Below are positions 51,901 to 62,126 of a stretch of 64,000 nucleotides of DNA, piece by piece. The position numbers and the translations under genes are program-made. Position 1 is the stretch's first letter. Each line of letters opens with the position of its first letter. Source of the stretch: Cafeteria roenbergensis (Eukaryota; Sar; Bigyra; Bicosoecida; Cafeteriaceae); assembly GCA_008330645.1 (NCBI GenBank), contig VLTN01000091.1:1-64000 (forward strand). Direction: 5' to 3'. The notes beneath the pieces are model-generated. The model was given only the letters and a program-made list of their open reading frames with translations. It had not been told where the DNA came from and did no database searches.

Positions 51901-54629
51901 CCTTGCGCGTCACGCGCAGCGTCCGCGCGGGGACGCCGCCGCCAAAGTCCACCTGCACAAAGGCGTCGATGCCGCCCTGGATGAGGCCGAACAGCTGGGG
52001 GGCGTCCAGCGCGGGCAGGTGCTCCGCCAGGTGGGCCGAGACGACGAGGTACTCGAGGCGGCGGTCTACGGCGGGGGGCATGAGCAGCTTGGCGGTGACG
52101 CCCTTGTCCGCGTCCTCCGCGGCCTCGCGCTCCTCGTCGCGCGGGTCCCACGCGTAGCGCTTGTCGTGCGGGCCCATCACCGCGACGCTGATCTTGAGGA
52201 AGCCCTGCACGCCCTCCTTGTCCGCGTTGGAGGGGTCGGAGATGCCGATCCACTGGTTGTGGATCTCGTGGTGCTCCCGGAAGTACACGAAGCCGGCGTC
52301 GAGGCTGTACTCCCCGATCAGGTCGTTGGAGGTGATCATGTCCACGTCGTACACCGCCAGCCGGATCGTCGCCGTCTCCACCTCCTGCTTGGTCAGGCCC
52401 TTGAAGTCGAACCACATCACGTGGTCGAACACGCACGACGTCCGGCCCCACATGGTGCGCGTGTGCTGCTTCTTGCCCAGCACCTCGGCGAAGACGCACG
52501 GGTCCGCGGTGCCGTTGGGGTCCTCCGGGTGGAGGTCCTTGGCCTGGATAACGTGCACGAGTATCCTGTAGTCGCCGTCCACGAGCTCCATGTCGTCCAG
52601 CATCGCCTTGGTCTTGTCCTCCGCGTCCTTCTTCTCCTGCTCCTCCTCCGGGAGCATCTCGCCCGTCTCGCGGCCGCCCACCCGGCCCATGTCGCCGTCC
52701 TGCGTGCCGCCGGGGCGCATGTCTCCGGGGTCGCTCTCGCCGTCGTAGGCCACGCGCCGCGCCGCCGACGGCGGCCCCACGGCCCCCTCGCCGGGCAGCT
52801 CCCAGCTGACCGCCAGCTGCACCTCCCCCCTGTACTCCCCGTCGTCCTCCCCGCCGGCCCCGCGCAGCGCGAACCAGGTCTCGACGGGAGCGGTGTACAC
52901 CGGCAGCCCGTCCACCACGCCGTCCGCGCTGGGCACCCCCACGGCGCCGAGCGCCGACAGCGGGGCCACGCGCGAAACGGTGGGGTCCGGCTCCCCGTCG
53001 GCGAGCCCGCTGCCGGAGCTGGCCCCGCGGCCGCCGGGCCGGCCGTGGCGGCCGCGGACGGCCGCGGGCGAGCCCGCGGCGCTGGCACCCCCCTTGGCAG
53101 CAGCAGCAGCAGCAGCCGACGACGACGACGACCCGGCGGCGGACCCTGACGGTGGCGCCGAGGCCCCGGCCTTGGCCGCCCGGGCCGCCTCGATCCGCGC
53201 CGCGGTGGCCGCCTTGTGGCGCATCACGTCCGCCTGCGCCTCCAGGCGGGAGTGCAGCAGCAGCCCTGGCAGCATCATGAAGTACTTGGCCTCCAGGGAC
53301 AGGGTGCCCATCACGCGCGTGCCCGACAGGCCCTGGGCCGTCTCAACCTGCAGCAGCACCTTGGAGTTCTCCGAGGGCGCCGGGAACAAAAACTCCTCCC
53401 TGTTGCCCCACTCCGGCTCGGCCGTGCGCTGCAGCGTGCGCGTGCTCAGCTGCTGCCCGCTGGGCGCCATGAGCCGCACGAGAGGGTTCACCTCGCTGTC
53501 CGCGCGCCCCGACGCAGCTGCGGCGCTGGCGCTCGACACCAGGCCGCGCCCGCGCAGCACCTTGACGCGCAGCTGCACCGGCCTCAGCTGGTCGTTGCCC
53601 ATGTTGGGGCCATTGTAGTCCACCATCTGCATGCACATGCGCAGCCGGCCCAGGTACCGGGGCTTGGGCTTGTCGCTGCCCTCGAGAGCAGCCTCCGCCG
53701 CAGCGGCGGCCGCGGCCGCGCCCATCGTGGACGCGGTGCTCGCGGACGAATCCCGCCGCGCAGCCTCGCGCTCGGACACGGGCTCCTCCGGCGCCGTGAG
53801 CTCGACCCAGCTTGCGATGCCCTTGAGCCGGCCAGACACCAAGTCTGCGCGGGGAATCAGCGAGGCGCACCAGGTCGCGGCAGATGGACCGGGCACGGGG
53901 AGAAGCGGCGGGGAAGGAGCAGCACCGCGAGCCAGGGCTCCGACTTGGCCGCGCACGCGGGACGCTGCGGCTGCACGCTCGCGTGCGGCCGGGAACTCTC
54001 GCAGCCCGGCGGGCCGGATTGCGCAGTGCCCTCATCCGCACACGCTCCCCTCGGGCCCGGCACGCCGCCGGCCCCGCGCGGGCCGCTCGCCCCAGTGGCG
54101 GATGACCTAGGCAGGGGGAGAGGAGGGCGGGGAGGCTCCGGCAAAGCGGCAAGTCAGCGGCGAACAGCTGTTCTCCGGCTTTTTTTTTGCTTTTTTGGTC
54201 TGGCTGGCGTTGTTGGTGCCCCTTGTTCAACCAAGGCGCGCACTCACCGTGGTAGGGGATCCGCGCCCGGCCGATTTCCCTGGGCCGAAGCACACCTGAG
54301 CTGAAGACCACACACTCTACCACGTGCTGGCCGTCGTCGTCGGGCTCGAGCGGCTCGTGCTCGCCGTCGCCGCCAAAGAAGAAAGAAGCGTCGGGCCACA
54401 CCGGGTCGATGTCGTGCGACTGGCGCGAGGTGCGGAAGGTCTGCCCCGCGCACCGCAGCTCGACGAACGGCGAGATGGCGGCCTTGGCCTTGTCCTCCGC
54501 GTTGCGACGAAGGCGCGGGTCCCGCTCGCGGCACTGGTGCATGAGCCCGCCCAGATCATCGCCCTCGATTCCGAACACGTGCAGCTTGGGCTTGGGAGGC
54601 TCCTCCTCCTGGACGCGGCGCGAAAACAT
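45944..54629 (-). CDS. Ferlin-like multi-C2 membrane protein
   Basis: Two exons on the complement strand: 54629-54248 (MFSRRVQEEE start, phase 1, donor GTGAGTG) and 53844-45944 (acceptor CCGCGCAG). The join gives RIPYHDLVSGRLKGIASWVEL. About 2760 aa. C2-like domains lie at about residues 30-150, 217-315, 553-680, 722-852, 909-1012, 1079-1179, 1239-1342, 1850-1952 and 2007-2109. Ca-binding loops look complete in the eighth (PTDGNSGDPY, WDYDYVTFDD) and near-complete in the third (DPNGTADP, YDVDMITSND); others have lost Asp residues. Acidic and basic disordered linkers separate the blocks. The end has a ferlin-like LNPF motif before two hydrophobic segments (about 2495-2522 and 2534-2560) and a tail of about 200 residues. 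Ferlins drive Ca-dependent vesicle fusion. The length is above the usual 1600-2100 aa. Confidence 0.87.
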
Positions 54630-54713
54630 GTCTGCGGGCCTCCTGGGGCTGGTCGCAGCGCAGCGCGCCGCCGCCCGCGAGCCCTCGAGCGCCGGCAAAG
54701 TGTTTGTGATGTA

Positions 54714-55165
54714 AATCTTGTGCTGCTGTCCCCTCGAGTTGAGAGGCCGCCTTCAGACGCGACAACAACACCGGGCCCGCTCTGCCCCACGGCAGGCGCG
54801 GGCCATCCCGACCCGCTCGCAAGCCCGCCCTCTGGGCGAGCACTCCGACCCGAGCCCGCGTGGGGGCTCGCCGGCCGTATCCCGCTCCCGCCGCGCGCAT
54901 GCGTTCCGACTAGCGCGTGAGCGGTCTCGATCACATGACCCCGGCTCTGCCTCACGGCAAGCGCGGGCCATCCGACCCGCTCGCAAGCCCGCCCTTTGGG
55001 CGGGCACACCGGTTCGAGCCCGCGTGGGCTCACCGGCCGCACCCGCACCCGTACCCGCCGTACGCGCGCGCCCCGAGTGGTGTGCGTGTGCTCGATTCGA
55101 TCGTTTGACCCCTCCCTCCCGTCCCTCGGGCGACCCCGTGCGGTCCCCGCCGCGCCAAACTTAAG
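54714..55165 (+). repeat. SINE-like repeat copy S3 (internally duplicated)
   Basis: Third copy of the B-box-bearing repeat, starting CTTGTGCTGCTGTCCCCTCG. The central part (CGGCAGGCGCGGGCCATCC... through the GAGCCCGCGTGGGCTC hairpin) occurs twice, about 180 bp apart; the GGTTCGAGCCC box is intact only in the second unit. It lies just upstream of the ferlin start codon, so it may sit in that gene's promoter or 5' UTR. Confidence 0.65.
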
Positions 55166-56055
55166 CCATTTGAGTCAACACCAATCCTCCACCAACAAGC
55201 AGCCTCTCAACGCCCACTCAGGTCAGCAGTGGCGTTGCTGCTCTCGCTGACAACGCCCAAAATGCCAACACGAAAGCACGTCGGCAGAGCCCGGAACGGT
55301 CGGTTTGCGCCGCGGCGCCGGCGCCCGGGCCGAAGCGGAGCGGCCCCGCAACTCGGCTGCGCTCTCGCTACCGGTTCGGCGCGGCCTCCAACGCCCGCCG
55401 CGGACGCTCTGGCGCGCTGGCAACGGCGTGCGCAGCATTCAGCGACTCTGGCCAGCGACCCCAATAGCCAGCAGCCTCGTGCGCCTCGGCCAATCAGTGC
55501 GCTCCCAGCCGGGCTGCGCGAGAGCCGCCTGCTGGCGGCGAGCTACCGCTGCGCGGGTCAAATCGGCGCGCGATTGAGTCGCGCCCCAGTCTGCTGAGCT
55601 GCCAGCCGAGCTGCGCGACCAGACGGAACCGGGTTGCACCCCGGAGGAACCCCTGAGCAAACCAGGCAAATCGCAACAACAGCGATGGCCGATTCCGGTC
55701 CAAGAGGCTCTCGACGCCCAACGCTGCTCGAGAGCGGGAGGGCGGGCGGGCAGGCGTCAATGGCAGCCTGCAGAGCCGATCGCGGAACGCAACCATGCAA
55801 TCGGCGGCGGAACCCCGTAGCGCGCACCGGTGAAGCCCGGCGGCCCGCCACCCCTCTGGGCCTTTGTAGTTCCGCACTGTGCGTACTGGCTGGGGCGTAG
55901 CGCCGGCTGCCTTGTTGACTGGGGGCCTTGCTGAGACGGCTCGGGGCTGCGGGTTGGCAACGTTTTTGCTGCTCGCGACGGTCACAGCGGCCGCTCATCA
56001 GCGGGCTCCTGCGCCGAGCCAACGCCTGGACGTTCCGTCCAGCAAGTAGCCGAGC
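55166..56055. other. Intergenic upstream of the IQ-WW-SAM-FKBP gene
   Basis: About 890 bp with open frames on both strands but no recognisable domain or supported exon. It presumably holds the 5' regions of the divergent ferlin and IQ-WW-SAM-FKBP genes. It is slightly less GC-rich than the coding parts. Confidence 0.35.
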
Positions 56056-58032
56056 ATGGATGCGCCTGTGGATAGTCGCCGACGGCATGCGGCGGCCGTG
56101 CGCATCCAAGCGGCGGTGCGCCGCCTGATTGCGCGCGGCCCGCTCATCGACCTTGTCAACGCTGTCTACGAGAAGGCCTACGACGAGTCGTCGGGGCACT
56201 TCTTCTACTTCAACCGCAAAACCGGCGAGAGCACGTGTGAGCAGGCTCCCTTCCCCCCCCCCCCCCCCACCCGCGTTTTTCTGCCCCGGCCCGCCGCACT
56301 TGCCTTTCGCGCCCCTGTGACCGCGACCGCGGCCGGTGCTCGCGCCCCATGCTCCCCGCGCCGCACCCTTGTCGACCCGGCTCTCGCAGGGGAGCGTCCC
56401 AAGTTTCTCAGGGGCGAGGAGGACGTGGAGCTGACGCCCCGGAGCCGCGCGAGGTTCGCCGCGACGGCGGATCCGGCGCCGGAGTGGCCCGACGACGCTG
56501 CGCCCGGGAGCAGCGACGGGGACAGGGCGGCTGCTTCAGCCGGCGAGGACAACGCCAGTGAGACGGCGGGCGGGGCTGGCGACGACGCCGGCGGGTCCGC
56601 GTCCGGGGCAGCCAGCGGGCACCTGGGCGCGACGGCCGGGGGGCGCGCGCTCGCTGCGTTCCGCCTGAGCTTCGACATGGGGGCGTTCCTTGAGGAACAC
56701 GGGCTGGAGCGGTTCCAGGAGGCGCTCGAGGAGGAGGGGTTCGAGGACGCGGAGGCGCTGCTGGAGGCGACGTCGGACGACCTGGAGGCCGTTGGACTCC
56801 GCACCGGTCACCGGCGGGTCATGGCGAGGGCCGTTGATGCGCTTCGGGAGCGCATGCACGCGGCAGGGGTGCCCATCGCGGCGGACGGCGGCGTTGACGT
56901 CGCCGCGCTTGGCGGGAGCGAGCCTGAGGACCCGCCGCCGGCGCAGGTTGCGGGCGGGGCAGCAGCGGCAGACCTGCCGATGGCGGGGGCTGGAGGCACG
57001 CCGCGGTCCGGTAGGCGTAGCGCGCTGCGTTCCGCCAGCCCGGGGTCGCCGTCCGCTGGCGGCCACGCCGACTCGTGGGGCTTCGCGTCGCCGCAAGCCG
57101 GGCAGACCACGTACACCGTCGCGGCAGCTCCAGGCGGGGCGGTGAAGCTGGGCGGCCTGGTGGACGTCGCGGCGCGCGAGGGCCGCGCGGCCATGGCTGC
57201 GCAGCGAGTGGCGGAGCGGGAAGGCAGGCTGAGCGGCTCGCGCGGCGGCGTCAGCCGCTCCGGCTCGGAGCGCGGGGACAGCCGCGACGGGCGCCGCTTT
57301 ACCGAGGCCGAGCACGCGATGTCGAGCGAAATAGTGCTGGAGGTGCTGCTCCCAGGGTGAGAGTGGCGCGCCGCGGCCTGCTGCCCCCGGCGTTGCGGCG
57401 TCGCCAGCCGCTGGCACGGGCGCCACCGACTGCCCGCGCTGCCTGGCGATTGGTTTTGCGCGGCCGCGATCGTGGCCGCGCGCGCGCCGCTTGAGGTTGT
57501 TTGCTTGTATTTGCGCCCCTCTCATCCTGGCTCGCGCGCAGGCACGACCCGGAGGCGCCGCGCGAGGGGCAAATCGTGCGGTTGCACTACGAGGGCCGGC
57601 TGCCGTCCGGGCACGTGTTCGAGAGCTCTCGCGACCGCGGCCGCGCCTTTCAGTTCCGCCTGGGAGCGGGGCAGGTCATCCGTGGGATGGAGTTCGCTGT
57701 GGCACAGCTCACTCGCGGGTGCCGGGCGCGGTTCAGAGTGCCGCCAGAGCTTGCCTACGGCGCTGCCGGAAGGCTCCCAAAGGTCCCGCCGAACACGCCC
57801 CTCGAGTTCGAGGTCCAAATCATCGACTTCTTCTCCCCGGACGGTGAGTGCGGCGCCTGGTATCGTTGCGCGCGCCGCGGCGCGCGCGCGGGCCCCTCGC
57901 TCCGCCACTCGCGCAATCGAGCTGCTGTCGGCCAGTCGCCAACCGTCCGTGCCCGAGCGCGCTCTCCCCGCAACGCCCCCCGCCGGCGCAGTGGACTTGA
58001 CGCCTCGTGACGAGTTCGAGGACGACGGCTGA
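56056..58032 (+). CDS. IQ-WW-SAM-FKBP peptidyl-prolyl isomerase (4 exons)
   Basis: Exons 56056-56236, 56390-57356, 57542-57843 and 57992-58032; phases 1, 2, 1; 496 aa. Domains: IQ motif at about 16-27 (VRIQAAVRRLIAR), which should bind calmodulin. WW domain at about 37-66 (VYEKAYDESSGHFFYFN, TGESTWERP), with Tyr at the first Trp position. SAM domain at about 154-218 (MGAFLEEHGLERF, GLRTGHRRVMARAV). FKBP domain at about 383-483 (GQIVRLHYEGRLPSG, RGMEFAVAQL, PPELAYG, LEFEVQIIDFF), then an acidic tail, EFEDDG. FKBP catalyses Xaa-Pro isomerisation; WW binds Pro-rich ligands and SAM oligomerises, suggesting a Ca/calmodulin-linked scaffolded foldase. Each junction preserves frame and domain, which supports one gene. 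A shorter product ending at a stop at 57358-57360 is the alternative if intron 2 is retained. Confidence 0.8.
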
Positions 58033-58436
58033 GCGCCGCGGCGCAGCAGGAGCAGCCGCAGCGGGCGTGACAAGCGCTTGACGTGATTGTTTCCTCCCCT
58101 CCCAGTTCAGCCGTGAACATGACCGACTCGTCACCAGATTCAAGTCCGCACACGCTGCATCGCGCGCCACAGCCCGCGCACGGCGCCCACGCAACCCGGC
58201 GCGCCCGCAGCCGTGGCCTGCTTGCACAGCCGCCCCCGCCGCCCGCCCCTCTGAGTGCCGCGGGGCGCCGCGGGCCTGGGGCTGCAGCGCGCGTTGTGGA
58301 CAAAGCCGAGTCGCTCTCGCCCATTTGGCAGCCTGACTCGCACGCTCGAACTCTGCCCTGTCGAAGGTTTGACGCCCAGCACTCTGGTCGCTGACCCCGC
58401 ACGCGAGGTGCGGCACCGCAGGCAAGATGGGTGAGA
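58033..58436. promoter_or_regulatory. Intergenic region before the CK1 gene
   Basis: 404 bp between two same-strand genes, taken as 3' UTR plus CK1 promoter/5' UTR. No gene, repeat or named promoter element was recognised. Confidence 0.35.
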
Positions 58437-60567
58437 ACGCGCAAGCTGGAGCCAGCCAAGGCCTAGGGTGTCCGGCCTGCTGCTGGGGGGCGCGGGGGAG
58501 GCGCGGGCGCGCGCCCAGCGATTGTCGCGGTCCCCGGCGCCAGGCGTTGCCGAGCCAACCCCCTTATTTTGTTCCCCTCCCCCCCCGCTCCCGCCGCCGC
58601 AGCCTCGTCGTCCTCGACGTACCCCAAGAGGTACCGGCTCGGCCGGCGCATCGGAAAGGGGTCCTTCGGAAGCATCTGTGAGCGGCATGGGCGCGCCCGG
58701 TGCCCAGCGGGCCGACCGCAGACGATGCGCTGCTGAGCTTTCGGCCGTCGGAGGTGCAAGCGCCTTGCCGCTGCTGCTCCTCTCCCGGCGCCTTGCGGCT
58801 GGCCGGGCCCATGCCCGCCGCCCCCTCCGCCCCGTGTCCCTTGTTCCCGCGCAGACCTCGCCGTTGACGCCGAAGAGGGCAAGCAGTATGCGGCCAAGCT
58901 CGAGCGCGGTGAGCTCAAACCTGAACCTGAACCCCTCGCGTCCACCTGTCTTTCGGCGCCGGCCCGCTGCGCCGCCCCCCCGCCCGCTGCGCCGCGATCT
59001 TCCGCCCGCCGCGGCCCCGTGCTGAATCGCGCGTGCTCCCGGTGACACCATGCTTGCCCCTCGCAGCGGACTCTCCCGCCGCCCAGCTGCCGTACGAGGC
59101 GCGTGTCTACCGCGTTCTTGAGGTAAGCCGCGCTCGGCCCCGACCGCCTGCCCGCCGCCCCCGCCGCCCCCGCCCCGCCCCGGCCCTCCACCGCGCGGCA
59201 GGAGCGCCGCGGCTTGGCCTGCTCGCACGGCCACCGGCGGCTCGGCGCGCGCCCTGCGAGCCGGTGCAGGCCTCGGAAGCTGCCGCAGCAGATGCTTCGA
59301 GCTGAACCGTTTGCGGTCCGACTGCCTCTCCCGGCCAGGATCAGGGCCCGAACCAGCGCTGCTGCGCGCCCCGCCTCCCCGGAACTTTCGCGCATGTGCC
59401 TGCCCTTTCCACTTCCCGCTTCGCGGCGCCCTTGGCTCGCTCGTTGCGCAGGGCATGCGCGGCGCGCCCAAGCTGCACTGGTGCGGCCGCGAATCGGGCT
59501 ACAACGTGCTGGTCGTGGACCTCCTTGGCCCGTCCCTGGAGGACATGTTCAACTTTTGCGGGCGCAAGTTCTCGGTCAAGACCGTGTGCGAGGTCGGGCT
59601 GCAGATGATCGACCTGCTCGAGGAGGTGCACAACCGCGGCGTGATGCACCGCGACATCAAGCCGGACAACTTCCTGCTCGGCCTCGGGTCGGCCGCGGAC
59701 CAGCTTCACATTATCGACTTTGGCCTCGCCAAGGGCTGGCGTGACAGCCGCGGCAAGCACATCCCGTTCCGCGACGGCAAGAGCCTCACCGGCACCGCCC
59801 GGTACTGCTCCATCCCCACGCACAAGGGCCACGAGCAGGGACGCCGCGACGACATGGAGAGCGTCGCCTACGTGATGCTCTACTTCCTCAAGGGCCGCCT
59901 GCCGTGGCAGGGAATCAAGGTGACGTCGAAGCGCCGCAAGTACGCCGAGATCCTGCGGCGCAAGGAGAGCATCCCCCCCGCCGAGCTCTGCGCCGGCCTC
60001 CCCGACGAGTTCCGCCAGGTGCTCGTGTACACGCGCGAGCTCGGGTTCGACGAGAAGCCGGACTACGACTGGATGCGCAAGCGCCTCGAGGGCGTGATGG
60101 AGCAGAACAAGTGGGAGCGCGACGGCCTCTGCGACTGGGTCGTCAAGAACATGGGCGACTCGGGCCGCATCGGCGAGGCAATGGACGCGCAGCTGCTGGC
60201 CGCCCACATCCGCCGCGCTCGCCGGCGCCGCCTCGCCGAGGCGGAGGCCGCCAAGAAGGCCGACGACGACAAGGACTCCGACACCGGCGCTGCCGCCGGC
60301 GACGACGGCCCTGCCGCGGCCGGCGCGGCAGACGAGGGCAGGGGCGCCTCCATGGCCGCCATGGCGGGATCGGCCGGCCGCGCCTCTGGAGCCGGAGTCC
60401 CCTCCTCCCCCAACGAGGCCATGGCGGGCTCCCGCGTGGCCGGGAGCTCCGTTGCTGTGGCTGCTGCCAGCTCCCGCGCAGGCGCGGCGAGCCCCGCGGC
60501 GGGCGCTCCGGACGTGGGCGGCTTCTCCGGCAAGGCCGCCGGCGAGGTGGGGGACAGGACGGCCTGA
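58437..60567 (+). CDS. Casein kinase 1 family Ser/Thr kinase (5 exons)
   Basis: Coding exons 58437-58440 (only ATGG), 58603-58677, 58855-58908, 59067-59122 and 59452-60567; 434 aa. All junction phases agree (1, 1, 1, 0). The spliced start reads MASSSSTYPKRYRLGRRIGK followed by GSFGSIYLAV. Visible are GKGSFG, the ATP-binding Lys in YAAKLER, LLGPSLEDMFNFC, HRDIKPDNFL, IDFGLAK, LTGTARYCSIPTHKGHEQ, RRDDMES and LPWQGIK. These are diagnostic for CK1, which uses SIN in place of the usual APE; here it is SIP. The kinase domain ends around residue 300. The tail is Ala/Gly/Ser-rich without a recognised targeting motif. CK1 is normally constitutively active on acidic or primed Ser/Thr sites. Transcript support is needed only for the 4-nt exon. 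Confidence 0.9.
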
Positions 60568-61064
60568 GCCCCCCGAGCGGGCGCCTGCCAACCCGACTGC
60601 CCCCGCCCCCGCCCCCTCTCGCCCCGGCTGCGGCTACTGCGGCTGCCCGCGTCATGCGGGTCTGCGGCTCGCCTCGCAACAGAGCCCGCCCCCCAGCTTT
60701 CGCCTTCGGAGCCCCGCGCACTCGCGCCGAGGCTCTCGTGGGGCTGCCTAAGCCCCACCCCACCCCTGTGCCTCCCACCCTCCCTGCCTGCCTGCCCGCC
60801 AATTCTTCTCGCCTGGCATTGTCTGTGCGTGGAAGTTGGTGCTGCGTTCCATCCGACCTGCCCTCGCGATTCGAGCGAGCCATCAACTACGAGTTACCAC
60901 ACGGCCGCACCCCCGCTGCCCCCAACCCGTCGTAGCTCGGGCCACGGCAAACCGCGCAGCTAGTCCCAGCGCAATGGCCAAGCCGGTTGAGGCTGGCGGG
61001 AGGGCGCAGCTCGCTTCAGAGCGGCGCAGCGGCCGGCCTGTAGCTCGCCTCAGATCGGCGCAGC
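60568..61064. other. Convergent 3' intergenic region
   Basis: About 500 bp, C-rich near 60600 and 60770, between the CK1 stop and the stop of the minus-strand ankyrin gene. No gene or repeat family was recognised; presumably both 3' UTRs. Confidence 0.35.
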
Positions 61065-61915
61065 TCACTCCCGGTCCAGCATCACGTCCAGCAGCATGTC
61101 GTACATGGCCTCGCGGCGCTCCTCGGACGGGTGCACCCCCTGCCGCGCCGCGTCGAAGGCGAGCGACGTGGTCTGGTCCTCACTCTCGAAGAAGTTCGCG
61201 CCCGCCCGGGCCAGCACCTCGGCGGCGCGCAGCGACCCCAGCCGCGCAGCAATCAGCAGCGCGGTGTCCTTGTGGTCGCCCTCGTCCGCCACCTCCAGGT
61301 CTGCGCCGCCACCCAGCAGGGCCTCGCACGCCGCTGCCGCGTCCCCCTGCGCCGCCAGCATCAGCGGCGTGCGGCCGTCCTTGTCCCGGGCGTTCAGCGC
61401 CTCGCTGGCATCGCTGGCCCCCAGCACTGCAGTGACCACATCTGCGTAGTCGCGCTCGGCCGCGGCGTGCAACGGGTTGCGCCCGCCCTTGGAGGTCTTG
61501 CAGGCCAGCGCCCCAGCAGCAAGCAGCGCCTCAACTGCAGCAAGCTGGCCCTTGGCCGCGGCGTGGAGCAGTGCCGAGCCGCCAAACTGCGGGGGCCACA
61601 GGGACGGCCAACGCGCCAGCCGGGGTGACAGTTCGGGCGCGGTTGCCGCTGCGCTCGCGCCCGGACACTGGCGGAATTGCTCACGTCTGCCTCCCCGTTG
61701 ACGTCCACACGCGCGGCAAGGTGCTCGGCTATGGCGTCCGTGTCCCCAGCCATTGCAGCGGCGGCCAGCGTTGTCGGGTTCCTGGCAACAGACTTGTTGA
61801 GCTTGGCGTGCTCCATGGTCGATGTGGACGGCTCGCGGTGGGCCTGCTCCAGGGCCCGCTTGCGCTCCTCCAGCGTCGCGATACCTGCCTCCAGTCCGCC
61901 GGCGGCCGCTGCCAT
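61065..61915 (-). CDS. Small ankyrin-repeat protein, gene C (2 exons)
   Basis: Complement strand exons 61915-61685 (77 codons, donor GTGAGC) and 61586-61065 (acceptor CCCCCGCAG), phase 0; 250 aa. A short predicted coiled-coil-like N-terminus (GIATLEERKRALEQAHRE) precedes about five ankyrin repeats: NPTTLAAAAMAGDTDAI, FGGSALLHAAAKGQLAAV, GGRNPLHAAAERDYADV, KDGRTPLMLAAQGDAAA and KDTALLIAARLGSLRAA. The single intron falls at a repeat boundary in phase 0, as in genes A and B. The repeats are diverged and not split one per exon, and the RWHRR tail is absent (it ends MYDMLLDVMLDRE). Protein-interaction adaptor; partner unknown. It is divergently arranged with the sugar kinase gene. Confidence 0.85.
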
Positions 61916-62126
61916 GTCGAGTCGGCGCACGCCCGCTGTCGGCCGCGGGTGGGAGTGGTGACGGGAGGGGTTGCAGCGGGGACACCTGTCAGGCGCTCTG
62001 CCGGCCACGGCGAGCAGGCGGCCAAGCCCCCGACTCCGCACGCAAAGGACGGCCCGGGCACGAGGCACCGGCAAGGGCTTGCAAGGGGGGCGATTCGGAC
62101 GCGGCTGGCGCTGCTCTTGCGGTCCG
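61916..62126. promoter_or_regulatory. Putative bidirectional promoter, ankyrin gene C / sugar kinase
   Basis: Only 211 bp separate the two divergent start codons, so both promoters must share or interleave in it (or lie inside coding sequence). No TATA box or named element was recognised. Confidence 0.4.

Noticed and set aside
54180-54200. Short T-run (CTTTTTTTTTGC) as a possible pol III terminator or polypyrimidine tract of interest
   Set aside because: It lies inside the ferlin intron on the other strand; no pol III gene is associated with it.
59341-60591. 416-residue minus-strand frame opposite CK1
   Set aside because: Antisense of an unmistakable CK1 kinase exon.
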